From contig NC_083383.1 in assembly GCF_031755915.1 (NCBI RefSeq), forward strand, positions 23,425,001-23,489,000: DNA of 64,000 nucleotides, written 5' to 3'. How positions within the stretch are numbered: the stretch's first letter is position 1; every line of letters begins with the position of its first letter. This document shows positions 24,594 to 36,155 of the stretch, one piece after another. Origin of the DNA: Ziziphus jujuba (taxonomy: Eukaryota > Streptophyta > Magnoliopsida > Rosales > Rhamnaceae). Made by a program: the position numbers and the translations under genes. The notes below the pieces were generated by a model. It did not search any database and was not told where the DNA came from. It worked only from the letters and a program-made list of their open reading frames with translations.

Positions 24594-25287
24594 TATACCT
24601 GGCAATTCGGGTTGGTGGGTCGTGTTCGTGTCAACCCGTTTAATAATCGGGTCAAAAATGCCTAACCCGAACACGACCCATTTATTAATCGTGTCAGGTA
24701 CCTAAAACACTAACCCGACCTGTTTATAAACAGGTCAACACGACACGACCCGTTTAACACGATTATTTTAACGGGTCGTGTTGACCTATTAACCCGTTAA
24801 CATGAAATTGACCTATTAACCCGAAAACTAACCTATTAACCCGTTAACCCGAAAATTAACCTATTAACCCGAATTTTTTTTTATTTTTTTTTATTTTTAT
24901 GTTTTTGTTTTATTAAAGATGTATTTTTTGTTTTTAAAAAATTAGTAATAGAAAATTATTTTTATAAAATTTTTAATTTATAATATTTTTTAGTTATTAA
25001 ATATTATATTAGTGATAAAATATTAATTTAAAATTAAATTTAAATGGGTTGTAATAGGTATATAATCGTGTTAAACAGGTCAACCCGAAAATGACACGAT
25101 TAATAAATGGGTCGTAACGGATCAATTTCGAGTTAAACAGGTCAACCCGAAAATGACACGATTAATAATCGTGTTAAACGGGTTGACCCGATTATGACCC
25201 GAACCCATTTATAATAAACCCAAATCCATTTATTCCGTGTCGTTTTCGAGTCGTGTCGCCGTGTCATGATCCAAATTGCCAGGTCTA
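24594..25287. mobile_element. hAT-type MITE, copy 1 (694 bp), inserted in copia protease region
   Basis: Ends read TATACCTGGCAATTCGG and, on the other strand, TAGACCTGGCAATTTGG. The flanks carry a perfect 8-bp target duplication CTCTAAAC (24586-24593 and 25288-25295), as expected for the hAT superfamily. Subterminal regions carry many AACCCG and GACC words and a perfect 20-bp palindrome at 24717-24736; the middle is AT-rich. It carries no transposase and would depend on one supplied elsewhere. It lies just after the codons for a W-L-M-D-S word of the copia protease active-site region. Confidence 0.9.
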
Positions 25288-25295
25288 CTCTAAAC

Positions 25296-25600
25296 CTCAA
25301 ATTATGTGACCTCTGATTATGATGAAATTGAAAATGTTATGGTCGGCGGTGGTATTAAGCTTTCTATTACACATATGGGCACCACCCACCTCTCTTACCC
25401 TACAAAATCATTTTTGTTGTATGATGTTTTATGCATACCTTACATGCAAAAATAATAATAATAATAATTTATGTTTCAAAATTATGCTCTATTAATAATG
25501 TGGAATATTTGGAGGCCAAAATATACATGGAATATATGATGGCCAACTTCTACTTCATCATCTCCTTCCACACTTTTAGTTTTTTCTTCCATTAAAGCTC
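25296..25600 (+). pseudogene. Remnant of copia protease
   Basis: Upstream of the MITE, at about 24568-24590, the codons read S-W-L-M-D-S, matching the conserved protease active site of copia elements. Downstream, at about 25306-25390, V-T-S-D-Y-D and G-G-G-x-K-L-S-I-T-H-M-G words match the following protease segment. The aspartic protease would process the polyprotein. The frame is broken by the MITE, by frameshifts and by an ATAATAATA expansion near 25450. Confidence 0.7.
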
Positions 25601-26330
25601 CATTGCAGGATTGGCATAATCACTTAGGTCATCTGTTTGCGAAAATTCTTCATCATTTAGTTCAAAAATATCATTTACCTTTATTATCTAATAGTAAATT
25701 TGAGTCACATAATTTGTTCCAATGTAATCAAATGTACAAGATGCCGTTCTTTATTTCTTCTTTTAACACTTCCTCTCCTATTGAATTAATTTATTCAAAT
25801 GTTTAGGGTCCATCTCCTACAATTTCTCATGATGGCTTTAAGTATTTTTTGATTTTGGTTGATCATTACACTAAATACATTTGGTTTCATCCATTGAAAT
25901 TTAAATCTAATGTCTCCATTTATTTTCCAAAATTTAAATCAATAGTAGAAAAATATTTTCAAAAACCAATAATCTCCTTTTATTCTGATAATGGTAGTGA
26001 ATTTATTAAATTCAAATCCTTTTAAAGTCTTATGGAATTATCCTTTTAAAGTCTTATGGAATTATATATTTTCTTACTCCACCACACACACACTTGAACA
26101 AAATGGAACCCTAGAAAGATGCATCATAATATTGTGGAGACTAGTCTCACACTTTTGCGCCAAGCATCGCTTCCTAATTCTTTTTAGTCTTTTGCATTTC
26201 AAATAACTGTCTATCTAATTAATCATCTACCAACCCTTGTTCTTGGCATGACCTCTCCATTTCAAAAATTTCAAGACCCTTGGCTTAAACCTTATTTGAT
26301 AAAAAGCTTGAGCCACAATCCTCTTTTTTT
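25597..26330 (+). pseudogene. Decayed copia integrase
   Basis: A WHNHLGH word at 25612-25632 marks the GAG-pre-integrase zinc domain. The catalytic core follows, with a GPSP word, V-D-H-Y-T-K-Y, F-Y-S-D-N-G-S-E-F and an H-T-L-E-Q-N-G word. The first conserved aspartate position reads asparagine, followed by a stop codon (about 25803-25806), so it cannot be active. A 24-bp tandem duplication (26017-26040 and 26041-26064) further disrupts the frame. Integrase would insert the cDNA into the host genome. Confidence 0.85.
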
Positions 26331-26899
26331 GTATTTTAAGGTCATTCTTTTACCCAAAGTGCTTACAAATATTTTTTCTCAGTCATTTTGATTTGTTAAA
26401 AGTATTTTCCCTATCAATCTCTTATTTCTACCTTTTCTTGTTCCCTATCTTCTTCTACCGATTCTCTTCTGTCTATGTCCTTTGGTCCAACAATTACCAC
26501 ACTTCATGTTTCTTCGCTTGGTCTCCGTCTATCATTACAAAGTGAGTCCAAGTGGTGCCTTCTTCACCATCATCAACAAAGCCTAATGACTTAGGATCTA
26601 ATTGTGTAGGCTCGTCCCCAAGCTAGTTTACTATCTTATCTTTACTCGCTCCTATCGATCATGGACTACTGTTACTTCAATCGTCTATTCTGCCTCCATT
26701 GTTGTCATCCTCTACTACAAGTTCTGCTTTACACCTTGTCATATCAAGTACTTCTAATCCATCTATTTCTTTATGATCTTCATCTATCATTCAAACAAGG
26801 TCCAAGAACAATATCTTCAAACCTAATTCCAAGTTTTTTATAGCTTTAAAATCCTCTAGTGTGGTCCCTGGTGCCCAATGATGATGCGAGTTTTGAGTT

Positions 26900-27590
26900 G
26901 TCCACTATTTCATAAGTATTAAATATCCCTCATTGGCGTACATCCATGTCGGATGAATTTAACGCTCTTTATGAATAACACATGGGAGCTTCTTCCTCCT
27001 TCCAGTTCAAAGCTCGTCTTGTGGCTAGAGGCTTGCATCAACAACCTGGCTTGGATTATCGAGTCACATTCAGTCTAGTTGTGAAGCATACTAATATTCA
27101 TATTATTTTGTGAATTAATATCTCTAGAGGTTAATTTTTACATCAACTAGATATTAATAATGCATTTCTTCGTAGGTATATCTCTAAATATGTATATACA
27201 TCCTAACCTCTTGGTTTCATTGATAAAGATCATCCATCTAATGTTTGTAAACTTAAAAGGTATTGTATGGTATCAAACAGGCACTTTGAGCATGGTATTA
27301 TAAACTTCAAACACACTTATGCACAATTGATTTTGTTCACTCCCAATCAGACATCCTTTTTTTTCATTTATTCTCTTTTCGGTGTTCTTATTTTCTTGTT
27401 GGCGTATGTTGATGATCTTATCCTTACTGGCAACAATAATAAGATGCTAACTTGGTTTATTCAACAATTGAATGCTAAGGTTTCTCTTAAAAATCTTCGG
27501 CTCTTTCACTATTTTCTTGATGTAGAAGTATCTTATATCAAGCATGGTTTATTTCTCTCACAGCAGAATATATTCATAATTTACTAGCTC
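26900..27590 (+). pseudogene. Decayed copia reverse transcriptase
   Basis: The conserved order is readable in several frames: K-A-R-L-V-A-R-G near 27006, L-D-I-N-N-A-F-L near 27141, and the catalytic Y-V-D-D box at 27405-27416 within AYVDDLILTGNN. Several stops and frameshifts separate these parts. The domain would copy element RNA into DNA. Confidence 0.9.
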
Positions 27591-27599
27591 ATGCTAAAA

Positions 27600-28280
27600 G
27601 GTTTGATTCTAATTTGGTTCATAAACATATTTCGACTAGTATCCATGTTTCTCTCTTTGATTGTACATCTTCCCATGATGCTACGACATATAGGCAAGTT
27701 GTTAGAAGTCTCCAATACTTATATTTTATACCGCTTGATAATGCATTTATTGTTAATAAATTATCTCAATTTATGCATAAATCTACCGCATCTCATTGGT
27801 CTACAGTTAAAAGAGTTTTTAGATATCTTAAAGGCACCATGGACATGATATCTTTCTACATAAGAACTCTCCTCTTTCTCTTCATGCTTTCTTAAATGTC
27901 GACTAGACTGGAAATAAGGATGATTGGACTTCCACAAGTGCTTACATTGTGTTTTTCAACTCCAAACCAACATCTTGGTGTTCACACAAGCAATTTTCTA
28001 TTGCTCAATCATCCACCAAAGCCAAATATCGCTCTATTGCTTCCACTACGCAAAGCTTGTTAGGTTCATTCTTTACTTTCTAAGCTTTAGATTGTTTATA
28101 CTAGACCTCCAAATATCTAGTGTGATAATATTCGTGCATCTTATCTGCGTTGTTTATACTAGACCTCCAAATGTCTGTTGTGATAATATTTGTGCATCTT
28201 ATCTAATGTTTCATCCTACAATGAAACACATTTCTCTTGTTTTTCATTTTTTCCTCTTTTGGTGATGGATGGTATTCTTT
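27600..28280 (+). pseudogene. Decayed copia RNase H and C-terminus
   Basis: TYRQVVRSLQYL and STVKRVFRYLKGTMD words near 27690-27850 mark the connection region. A W-C-S-x-K-Q-x-x-I-A-Q-S-S-T-K-A-K-Y word near 27980-28030 marks RNase H. A 58-bp tandem duplication (units start at 28092 and 28150) repeats the C-D-N motif of the domain. Stops are present throughout. Confidence 0.85.
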
Positions 28281-28405
28281 GAATGACTTATGGGGCCTCA
28301 ACTGACCGATTGATTAATCTTCTTACAAAACCATTGTCTTGTCTTTTGTTCCTTTCTTTTCGTTCCAAGATTGGAGTTTCTAACCAACCTCCATCTTGCA
28401 GGGCG

Positions 28406-28571
28406 TATTAAGGAAACCTTAGATGCATCATATATTCTTTGATTATTTTTTCTCTTTATTTGTTTCTTTAGTGATTTATTACCATATGTAAATGTTGTTA
28501 TACTTGTACAAATACTATTATAATGTTAATGAGAAATTGTCTTCCGTACCTTATTATTCTAAACTCTTATA
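28406..28571 (+). mobile_element. Ty1/copia 3' LTR
   Basis: Partner of the 5' LTR at 22067-22238, preceded by a short decayed polypurine run (GCAGGG at 28398-28403). Together the LTRs delimit a 6.5-kb element, of which about 1.8 kb is later transposon insertion. Confidence 0.85.
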
Positions 28572-28576
28572 CAACG

Positions 28577-31500
28577 CAACAAATTCCAATATTATCGCAC
28601 ATTATCACAAGAATATTTGATTGGCTAGTTTTGAGTCATGTGGTAAAGAATGTGACTACCCTATTGTTAGCTTCAACATGAGTTTAAAGCTATGTATATA
28701 GACTCCATGCGAGATCAAGCTAACATGATTATCAAATTGACAAAATACTATAACTTTCTCTTTTTCTATAAATTTGTAGTTTTTTTTTTTCTCAAAAGTA
28801 AATAAATAAATAAATAATTGTTTAAAAATCAATATTTTTTCTTTTCATTACAACAAATTCTATTTTAAAGAGGAAGAATGGTTAGTGTCTGGAATCAAAC
28901 TCATAAATATAGATGTACGAGATATATCAAATAAGTCAATTATATTTGACAAAAGCCAACATATTAGCCATCAATCTTTTCAAAAATACTATTTATCAAT
29001 TACAACTAGTATTATCCATTTATAAATTATAATTAGGACAGGAGCATAATAAGACGGTGTGAGCCACCACTCAGTGGCGCACATAGATTTTTGTTCACAT
29101 TGTATTAATATTACATTTTTAAGCAAAACAAAACAAGTGAGGTCCACAATCCACTGTCGGTAGAAACTTTTTAGACTCACCCACTGGAAAAAAGAAATAG
29201 ACTTTTAGAAAATGATCAGCACCAAAACCCAATCAGTCTGAGTCATTTCCTAATCTTCCCACTCCAAAATTCCACAAAATCAAATATAATAAAAATAGAA
29301 ATAAAATAACTATATATAAATCTGTTCAATTAGCTCCAAACAGCGCGAGAGTCTATTCTTCTAGAAGTTGATGATATACCAACGTCCCTGTTCCGAAAGG
29401 CCTACGCATATTCAATGTATCGAATCTTTATGTGTCTCCACGTGTTTGTTCCGAAAGACTTTTTAAGATAATGAAGGGTGTTTGTCATTTACGCGCTCCA
29501 CTAGAGCGTCTTGGATTAGGCCACTTGATTTTAATCACATCCACGTGTTTGTTTCGTATTAAAAGTCAAAGTCGGCGGCTTGACGATGCCGTGCTTTCCC
29601 CACTCTCTGCAGCCATGTCGTTTTCGTTATCATTTATTTAACGAAGTGGACAACCATTTCCCTCTCATTTTTATGTATTTACGCTATTAATTTTGTCCTT
29701 TTTTATTTTATTTTTATTTTTTCTTTTTCTACCAATAGGCAAAAATGGCCAAGAAAAAAAAGAGGCTGTGCATGTCCGAAAATTATTTAGATGAGAATTT
29801 CATATCGGAATATGAATTCAATCAAATATGTGTTCAAATGTTAAAAAAAAAAAATATGTGTTTAAATATTAAAAGTAATAAATCAAAATTGTGTTTAAAA
29901 ATTTGTGAACTCCTTAAATAATTTTTTAAAAAAAATTATAGATGCTTTATAATTTTATCTTATCGTTACGAGCACCGACAAAATCGTCGGCAATGTCAAG
30001 GACACGAGCAGAAATAAATTTTATTTTTACAAAATAATATTATTATAATATATATTTAGGTATATTATAAAATATTTTAATTTTCATTATAATAAAAACT
30101 TTATATTACATGTTTAATAAATTATACAGCATATATATAATATCTTATAACAAATGCAAATTCATTTCAAAATAATTAACCAAAAAAAACTCATTTCAAA
30201 ATTAAAAAAGAAACTATATATAAATATATGTAACTATAGTTAGTTAAATACAAAATGATAAAAGTATGTAAAAGATATGTGCGTATATAAATTGTTTTAC
30301 TTATTTAAAAGTAAAGAGAAAAATTCGGTCAAAAAATTTGTAAATTGAAAGTTTTTAAACTCAATATATGCGCGTGTAATACATTAAAAATATGTACGTG
30401 TATAAATTATTTTATTTATTTAAAAGTAAAGAGAAAAATAAGATGAAATTGAAAGTAATACGATAATAAAAACATGAATGAAATTGAAAGATAAGAAGAA
30501 GAAAAAAAACGAAGCTTAAAACTAATACAATAACAATAATAAAATAGAAAAGAATAAACAAAGATTAGAAAAAGAACAATAGTATTAAAAAAAAAAAGAA
30601 TATAAAAAATAATAAAATAAGAAAATGGAAGAGAAAAAGGAAGAAAAAAAAATTTTGATACTGCTAACAAAAATGAAGAAAAAAAGATTTAAAACCAAAA
30701 AGAAATAAAAAAAAATCTGGAAACAAACATTTAAAAAAAAAAAGAAAAAAAAAGAAAAGAAAGACAAAATCAAAAGGAAATCCTGCTTTATCCCACAATT
30801 TTACATGGGATAACTTAATTTCATATGAGAGAGATTCTTTAGTAGGTGCAAGATATTTTATTTCTTAAACATGGGATTAAGATTATTTAATCCCAATTTC
30901 AATTTTCCTTAAAGAGTTATAAATAAAATGTTCCAAACTAAATAAATATTTAAATTTAAAAATATTATTAGCAAATGACTAGATTTTCATAGTTTAATTT
31001 CTTTTTTTTATTATTCTTCTTTACTTATTTTTTTCATTTTATTTTGAAGGACAAAATAGGGACATTTCATTTAATAACCTTCTTTAAAGGGAAAAATTGG
31101 AAAATGGTCTTATTTTCAAAACTTATATAATTTTAATTTTTTTAATCCAAAATGCCATCCAAAATAGAGAGTACACCCTAAAAAAAAAATTTTTCTTCTG
31201 AAAAGATTTGAAATTTTTGAACCGCTTCAAAAAAATGAGATAGAAAGTATAGTGTCTCAAATTTCCAAAATAAAAATAAAAAATTAAAAAAAAACTCAAT
31301 ATATATATATATATGTTTTTTTTTTCCTTAGTTTTGAATCCTTTTGGAAAATGATGCGAAGAATACACTTATACTTTTGGAAATGGTTCAAAAATTTTGA
31401 ACCTCAAAAAAAAAAAAAAAAAAATCCAATGACCAAGGGTATTTTTTTTTTTTTAAATCAAAATAAGGTTAGAATTATAAGTTTTGAAATTTGAGATTAT

Positions 31501-31588
31501 TTTTCAATCTCTTTGTAGGAGGGTTTTTAGGTCAAATCTCTCTATATAGGACTCTAATAAAAAAAAAATGAAAGAGCATTAATTTGTT
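28577..31588. other. No recognisable gene; purine-rich low-complexity DNA
   Basis: AT-rich DNA. A stretch at 30420-30780 is almost pure A/G with interspersed T; minus-strand frames through it are phenylalanine- and serine-rich artefacts. At 29380-29560 three words of the type CCACGTGTTTGTTCCGAAAG occur, containing ACGTG cores; they resemble plant G-box/ABRE promoter words, but no gene follows convincingly. Confidence 0.45.
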
Positions 31589-32600
31589 GGGGTGAGAAGG
31601 TTATGACCAAGAGCAAGCTAGCTTGAAGTGTTAGCAACAAGCAAGCTTTTGGTTATGCTATTGGGAATGGTTGTGTGTGAGTTGTGTTTTTAGGTTTTGA
31701 TTATGGTGTTTTCTGGTTTTTAAGGTTCCTAAAGTGTTCTAAGGTGTTGAAGAAGAGATGAGAAGAAGAGGAACACGTTGGCTTTTGAAAATAAGGCTTG
31801 GATGTGTAGCCATTTTATTCATTTTACAATATAAGCTTGAAATTACAACTAGTTCACACATGCTAAGCATGTGAGCTTACAAAATTTAAAAAGTAAAATG
31901 GTCAACACCTAACTTTTCATACACAAAAGAGGTAAAAATCAGCTGCAACATGTCTATTCCAAATATAGTAAAAAGTGGCACATGGTTTGAACTAAGTTCC
32001 TATTGTTTAACTAGTTTGGATAAACAACCAAACTAGTTTCACCTACTTAGTTCCCCTTTATATATGCTTATGAAACTTGGTTTGAAGCATCCTTGGTCAT
32101 CAATAAATATTGTTCCAAGAGCTAGAAAAGTTCTGGAACCGGATCATGGGCCAAACAGCTCCAAAACTGGCCCATACTCTGCATACTGGGCCCATCAGAT
32201 ACAGCAATCTGTTTGGAATAGAAAATGGATTTTCCCATGTCATTTTGACCTGAAATTTGAACCATAGTCTTCTATATATGTCTGTAGACATCCCTCAAAA
32301 TTTCAGCCCAAAACTCCATTTGCAACCTGAGATATAACATAAATAGTGGAGCTATATTGCTGGAAATTATGAATCCAGCACCATAGGCATTTCAAGCATA
32401 ACATTCCTACTCTTTTGTGCATAATTTTGTCTATAATTTTGCATACATAACTTAGGCACAAAACATTATCAAAATATACCTTGCATCAATTAAAAACATA
32501 CAAAAAATATAAACTCATAAAAGAAAAGGATTTGATACCAAGGTGTGCATACTAGCCGGTGACATACACCATTAAGTGGCAAAATTACCACACTTCAACA
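31589..32600. mobile_element. Unclassified repeat, possibly a retroelement remnant
   Basis: The left edge reads TTGTTGGGGTGAGAAGG and the right edge CCACACTTCAACA, giving weak inverted ends. A TTTGATACCAAGG word at 32530-32542 is, on the minus strand, similar to a methionine-tRNA primer site. The interior is more GC-balanced than its flanks, but no protein motif was recognised. Confidence 0.3.
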
Positions 32601-33390
32601 TAATTCCACTATATTTTTTGCTTAAGTTTAAATAAATAAATTTACAGATATTTTACAACACCAAACATTAAATAATATTTTTATTTCAAAGCATTTTTAT
32701 TTTGATCCTCTGTAATATTCACTGTGAATGAGTAATGTATATTAATAATTTTATTTATTAGAATTTTTTTTAATAAATAGGAGAGGGAAATATTTAACAT
32801 CAAATCAAATCGAACTAAAAACATAATGATTTCACCACAGGTCATTATCATCTAAACATGAGTCCAATACAAATCAATACATTCATACTAAGCTTTTATT
32901 TATTATTAATTTTTTAAAAAAATAATTATATTATAAAATTTAAAAGACAACATTCATCACACAATTGTCCTTTTACCAAACCAAAGAAAAATTCACAACA
33001 ATTTTCGCACAAGATTCAAATTCTTGCCCCTTGTGTTCCTTGGTTAATGTTTCATTAAATATTATAATTTTATGTATTAATAAAATATCATCCAATCTGT
33101 TGCTATGGTGAATCTCAAATGTTTAATAATTTGTAGTTTCAGAGTACCTCATTCTCTAGAAGAACATTATATAATGGTGTTTATTTTTTGTGATTTCAAC
33201 AAGGTAATTCTTCCACTTCCATATATTATATGAAAGATTTGGATGGACTTGTCGGAGGCTGTTTGAAGTATAAAGTTATAAACAATTGGCAAAATTTAAT
33301 ATTTAATTTTGAAGACCTCTATTTTGTCCCATTTGGTTTAACCGAATGATAAAGAACAAAAATGATTCATTATTAATAGACAGCCTACCA

Positions 33391-33477
33391 ACGATGGGCT
33401 TGTCGCTTTCTATCAAAAAACAAAAACGATGGGCTTGTCGCTTTCTATCAAAAAACAAAAACGATGGGCTTGTCGCA
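33391..33477 (+). repeat. Tandem 35-bp repeat, about 2.5 units
   Basis: Units start at 33391, 33426 and 33461 with ACGATGGGCTTGTCGC. The first two units are identical. Reading frames through it on both strands mirror the repeat. Confidence 0.9.
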
Positions 33478-34739
33478 TTTTCCTTTCTCCTTCCCACTGA
33501 CTTGTCATTATGGTTGTTCACTGCCCACCAGAAGGTGGAAAGACCTGAGTCGATCAATAGGGTTAAATAACAAATTATTGCTAAGGTTTTTTTGATAAAA
33601 ATTATTGCTATGCTTTTCATTGCAATTTGAAATCAGTTTAATATATATTAAATTGCTTTATTAAATCAAATCTAAAACGTTACCATTGGTAATTTTAAAT
33701 TTTTAAAATTATTTTAATTTGAAATAGTTTTTGTTCACCAACTGATTTAACCAGTAATATATATGGCTAGATAAAAATTATTTTTATTAATTGGTTGCAA
33801 TGTTTGGAACGTGAGATTTTTTTTTTCTTTTTTCAGTTTTGTTTACATTTATAACAATTCCTGCACTTTTTTTTTTTTTTTTGGCCTAGTGTTGCGAATT
33901 TACAATTTTATAGTTATAGATGTGAAAAACATATTATTTGAGCCAATTTTATTTGATATTTGAAAAGTAAAATTGAGCTGAATTAGTTGAGACTATTTAA
34001 AATATCATCTAATTAGTTTGGTTAAATTTAAAGTGTGCAATTTCATTGTGATGGATATAAAATATTTAAAGAAAAGTTTTTTTTTTTACAATTTTAAAAC
34101 AACTATATACAGTGCATGTTTGGTAGAGTTTTTTTTTGTCAAAAGCTCTGCTTGAAGGCAAAAGTTTTTTTATTTAAAAATAAAAATGTTTGGCAAAAAT
34201 CAACAAATACTTATGGATAAAAATAACAGTTTTTTTATCCTATTTTAGAGAAGTCCAAATTTTATATTTTTTTTAAAAACTCTTTTTTTTAGCTTATATG
34301 GAAACTTAATGAATATTTAATGCAGCTATTTTATCTTATATGGAAACTCATTGCGTATTTGATACAGTTTTTTTATTTACAGCCAAATACTTAATAACTT
34401 TTTAATAATAGTTTTTTTTTTCAAAAATATCTATTATACAAATCTTCACAGACTAAAATTTTATTTTGATCTGCTATACCAAACGGATCCATAATATTGT
34501 TCTTTACATACTTTATAAAATAATTTTATGCAATATTTCTAATATTTAAAATATCAACAATTTATAGAGTTTTAGCTAAATAAAAAAACAAATTTTTTTT
34601 TAATAAATCAATTACAAATCTAACATCACTTTATAAAATTAAACTTTTCACAACGCTTTTCAATGAAACTGATAATTATGGAAATTTAATAAAAAAAAAA
34701 ACTCTGGTTAGAACTCTTTTAGGCAATGAAACAATGTAT

Positions 34740-35160
34740 TCATTGGAATGTTCTGTTTCAAAATTATAAATATTTTTACAGATGTTCAGTCGTATACTTT
34801 TAAATAAATTTGACGAGTTCAGTCACATATTTCTAAACATATTTAAGATGCTCGTATTTAAAGATACTCAATCATGTAGTTCTGAATGCATTTAATATGT
34901 TCAGTCGCATACTTTTAAACATATCTAAAATATTTATGTTTAAAAATATTTAATCGCATATTTTTAAATATATTTAAAATATTCAATCATATATTTTTAA
35001 ACATTATTTGAAATGTTCATTCTGATACTTTTGAATATAAATATATTTAATTAGTAAATATTATTAATAGAAATTTTAAATATAGATAGAAATATAAATT
35101 TAATAATAAAACTATATACAGTTCGTTTAATAATGCAATAAGAACTTTTGATATTTAAAT
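34740..35160 (+). repeat. Degenerate GTTCAGTCGCATAC-type array and family end
   Basis: Roughly seven to eight degenerate units of about 35-40 bp with words such as TGTTCAGTCGCATACTTTTA. The tail at 35081-35139 matches 18078-18136. Together with the 195-bp units at 16731-17120 this defines one dispersed family with two members here. Confidence 0.55.
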
Positions 35161-35360
35161 ATGAATTGAACCCAAATCAATCCCCTCAAATAGGAAGAAA
35201 TAAATAAATTTAATAGGAGCCGAAAAAATTATGTTATTATTATCACTTTAAAAATAATTTGGTGCACATTAATGTGGTTTTTAAACTTCAAAAGTGTATA
35301 AAAATTTTCATTAATAAAGAGGACAGGAAAATTGATGAAAAATAATGACGTACATATGAT

Positions 35361-36055
35361 TATACCTGGCAATTCGGGTTGGTGGGTCGTGTTCGTGTCA
35401 ACCCGTTTAATAATCGGGTCAAAAATGCCTAACCCGAACACGACCCATTTATTAATCGTGTCAGGTACCTAAAACACTAACCCGACCTGTTTATAAACAG
35501 GTCAACACGACACGACCCGTTTAACACGATTATTTTAACGGGTCGTGTTGACCTATTAACCCGTTAACCTGAAATTGATCTATTAACCCGAAAACTAACC
35601 TATTAACCCGTTAACCCGAAAATTAACCTATTAACCCGAAATTTTTTTTATTTTTTTTTTATTTTTATGTTTTTGTTTTATTAAAGATGTATTTTTTGTT
35701 TTTAAAAAATTAGTAATAGAAAATTATTTTTATAAAATTTTTAATTTATAATATTTTTTAGTTATTAAATATTATATTAGTGATAAAATATTAATTTAAA
35801 ATTAAATTTAAATGGGTTGTAATAGGTATATAATCGTGTTAAACAGGTCAACCCGAAAATGACACGATTAATAAATGGGTCGTAACGGGTCAATTTCGAG
35901 TTAAACAGGTCAACCCGAAAATGACACGATTAATAATCGTGTTAAACGGGTTGACCCGATTATGACCCGAACCCATTTATAATAAACCCAAACCCATTTA
36001 TTCCGTGTCATTTTCGAGTCGTGTCGCCGTGTCATGATCCAAATTGCCAGGTCTA
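35361..36055. mobile_element. hAT-type MITE, copy 2 (695 bp)
   Basis: Same orientation and nearly the same sequence as copy 1 at 24594-25287: about five substitutions and one or two small indels were seen by eye. Termini are the same. A perfect 8-bp target duplication CATATGAT flanks it (35353-35360 and 36056-36063). The near identity argues for recent movement of both from a common source. Confidence 0.92.
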
Positions 36056-36099
36056 CATATGATAACTATGTGAAAAACTTCACCAACAATTTCTCAGGA

Positions 36100-36155
36100 A
36101 AAAAAAAAAAAAAAAAAAAGAAGAAGAAGAAGAAGAAGAAGAAGAAGAAGAAGAA
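36100..36155 (+). repeat. Poly-A followed by (GAA)n
   Basis: A run of about 20 A followed by about 11 GAA triplets, 37 bp after the MITE copy 2 target duplication. Confidence 0.9.

Noticed and set aside
29432..29641. 69-codon plus-strand ORF
   Set aside because: No recognisable motif, no splice structure around it, and repeated words inside.
30416..30773. Phe/Ser-rich minus-strand ORFs
   Set aside because: They are translations of purine-rich low-complexity DNA.
32064..32291. ORFs on both strands in a GC-balanced stretch
   Set aside because: No domain was recognised, they are short and overlap on opposite strands, and the surrounding segment looks repetitive.
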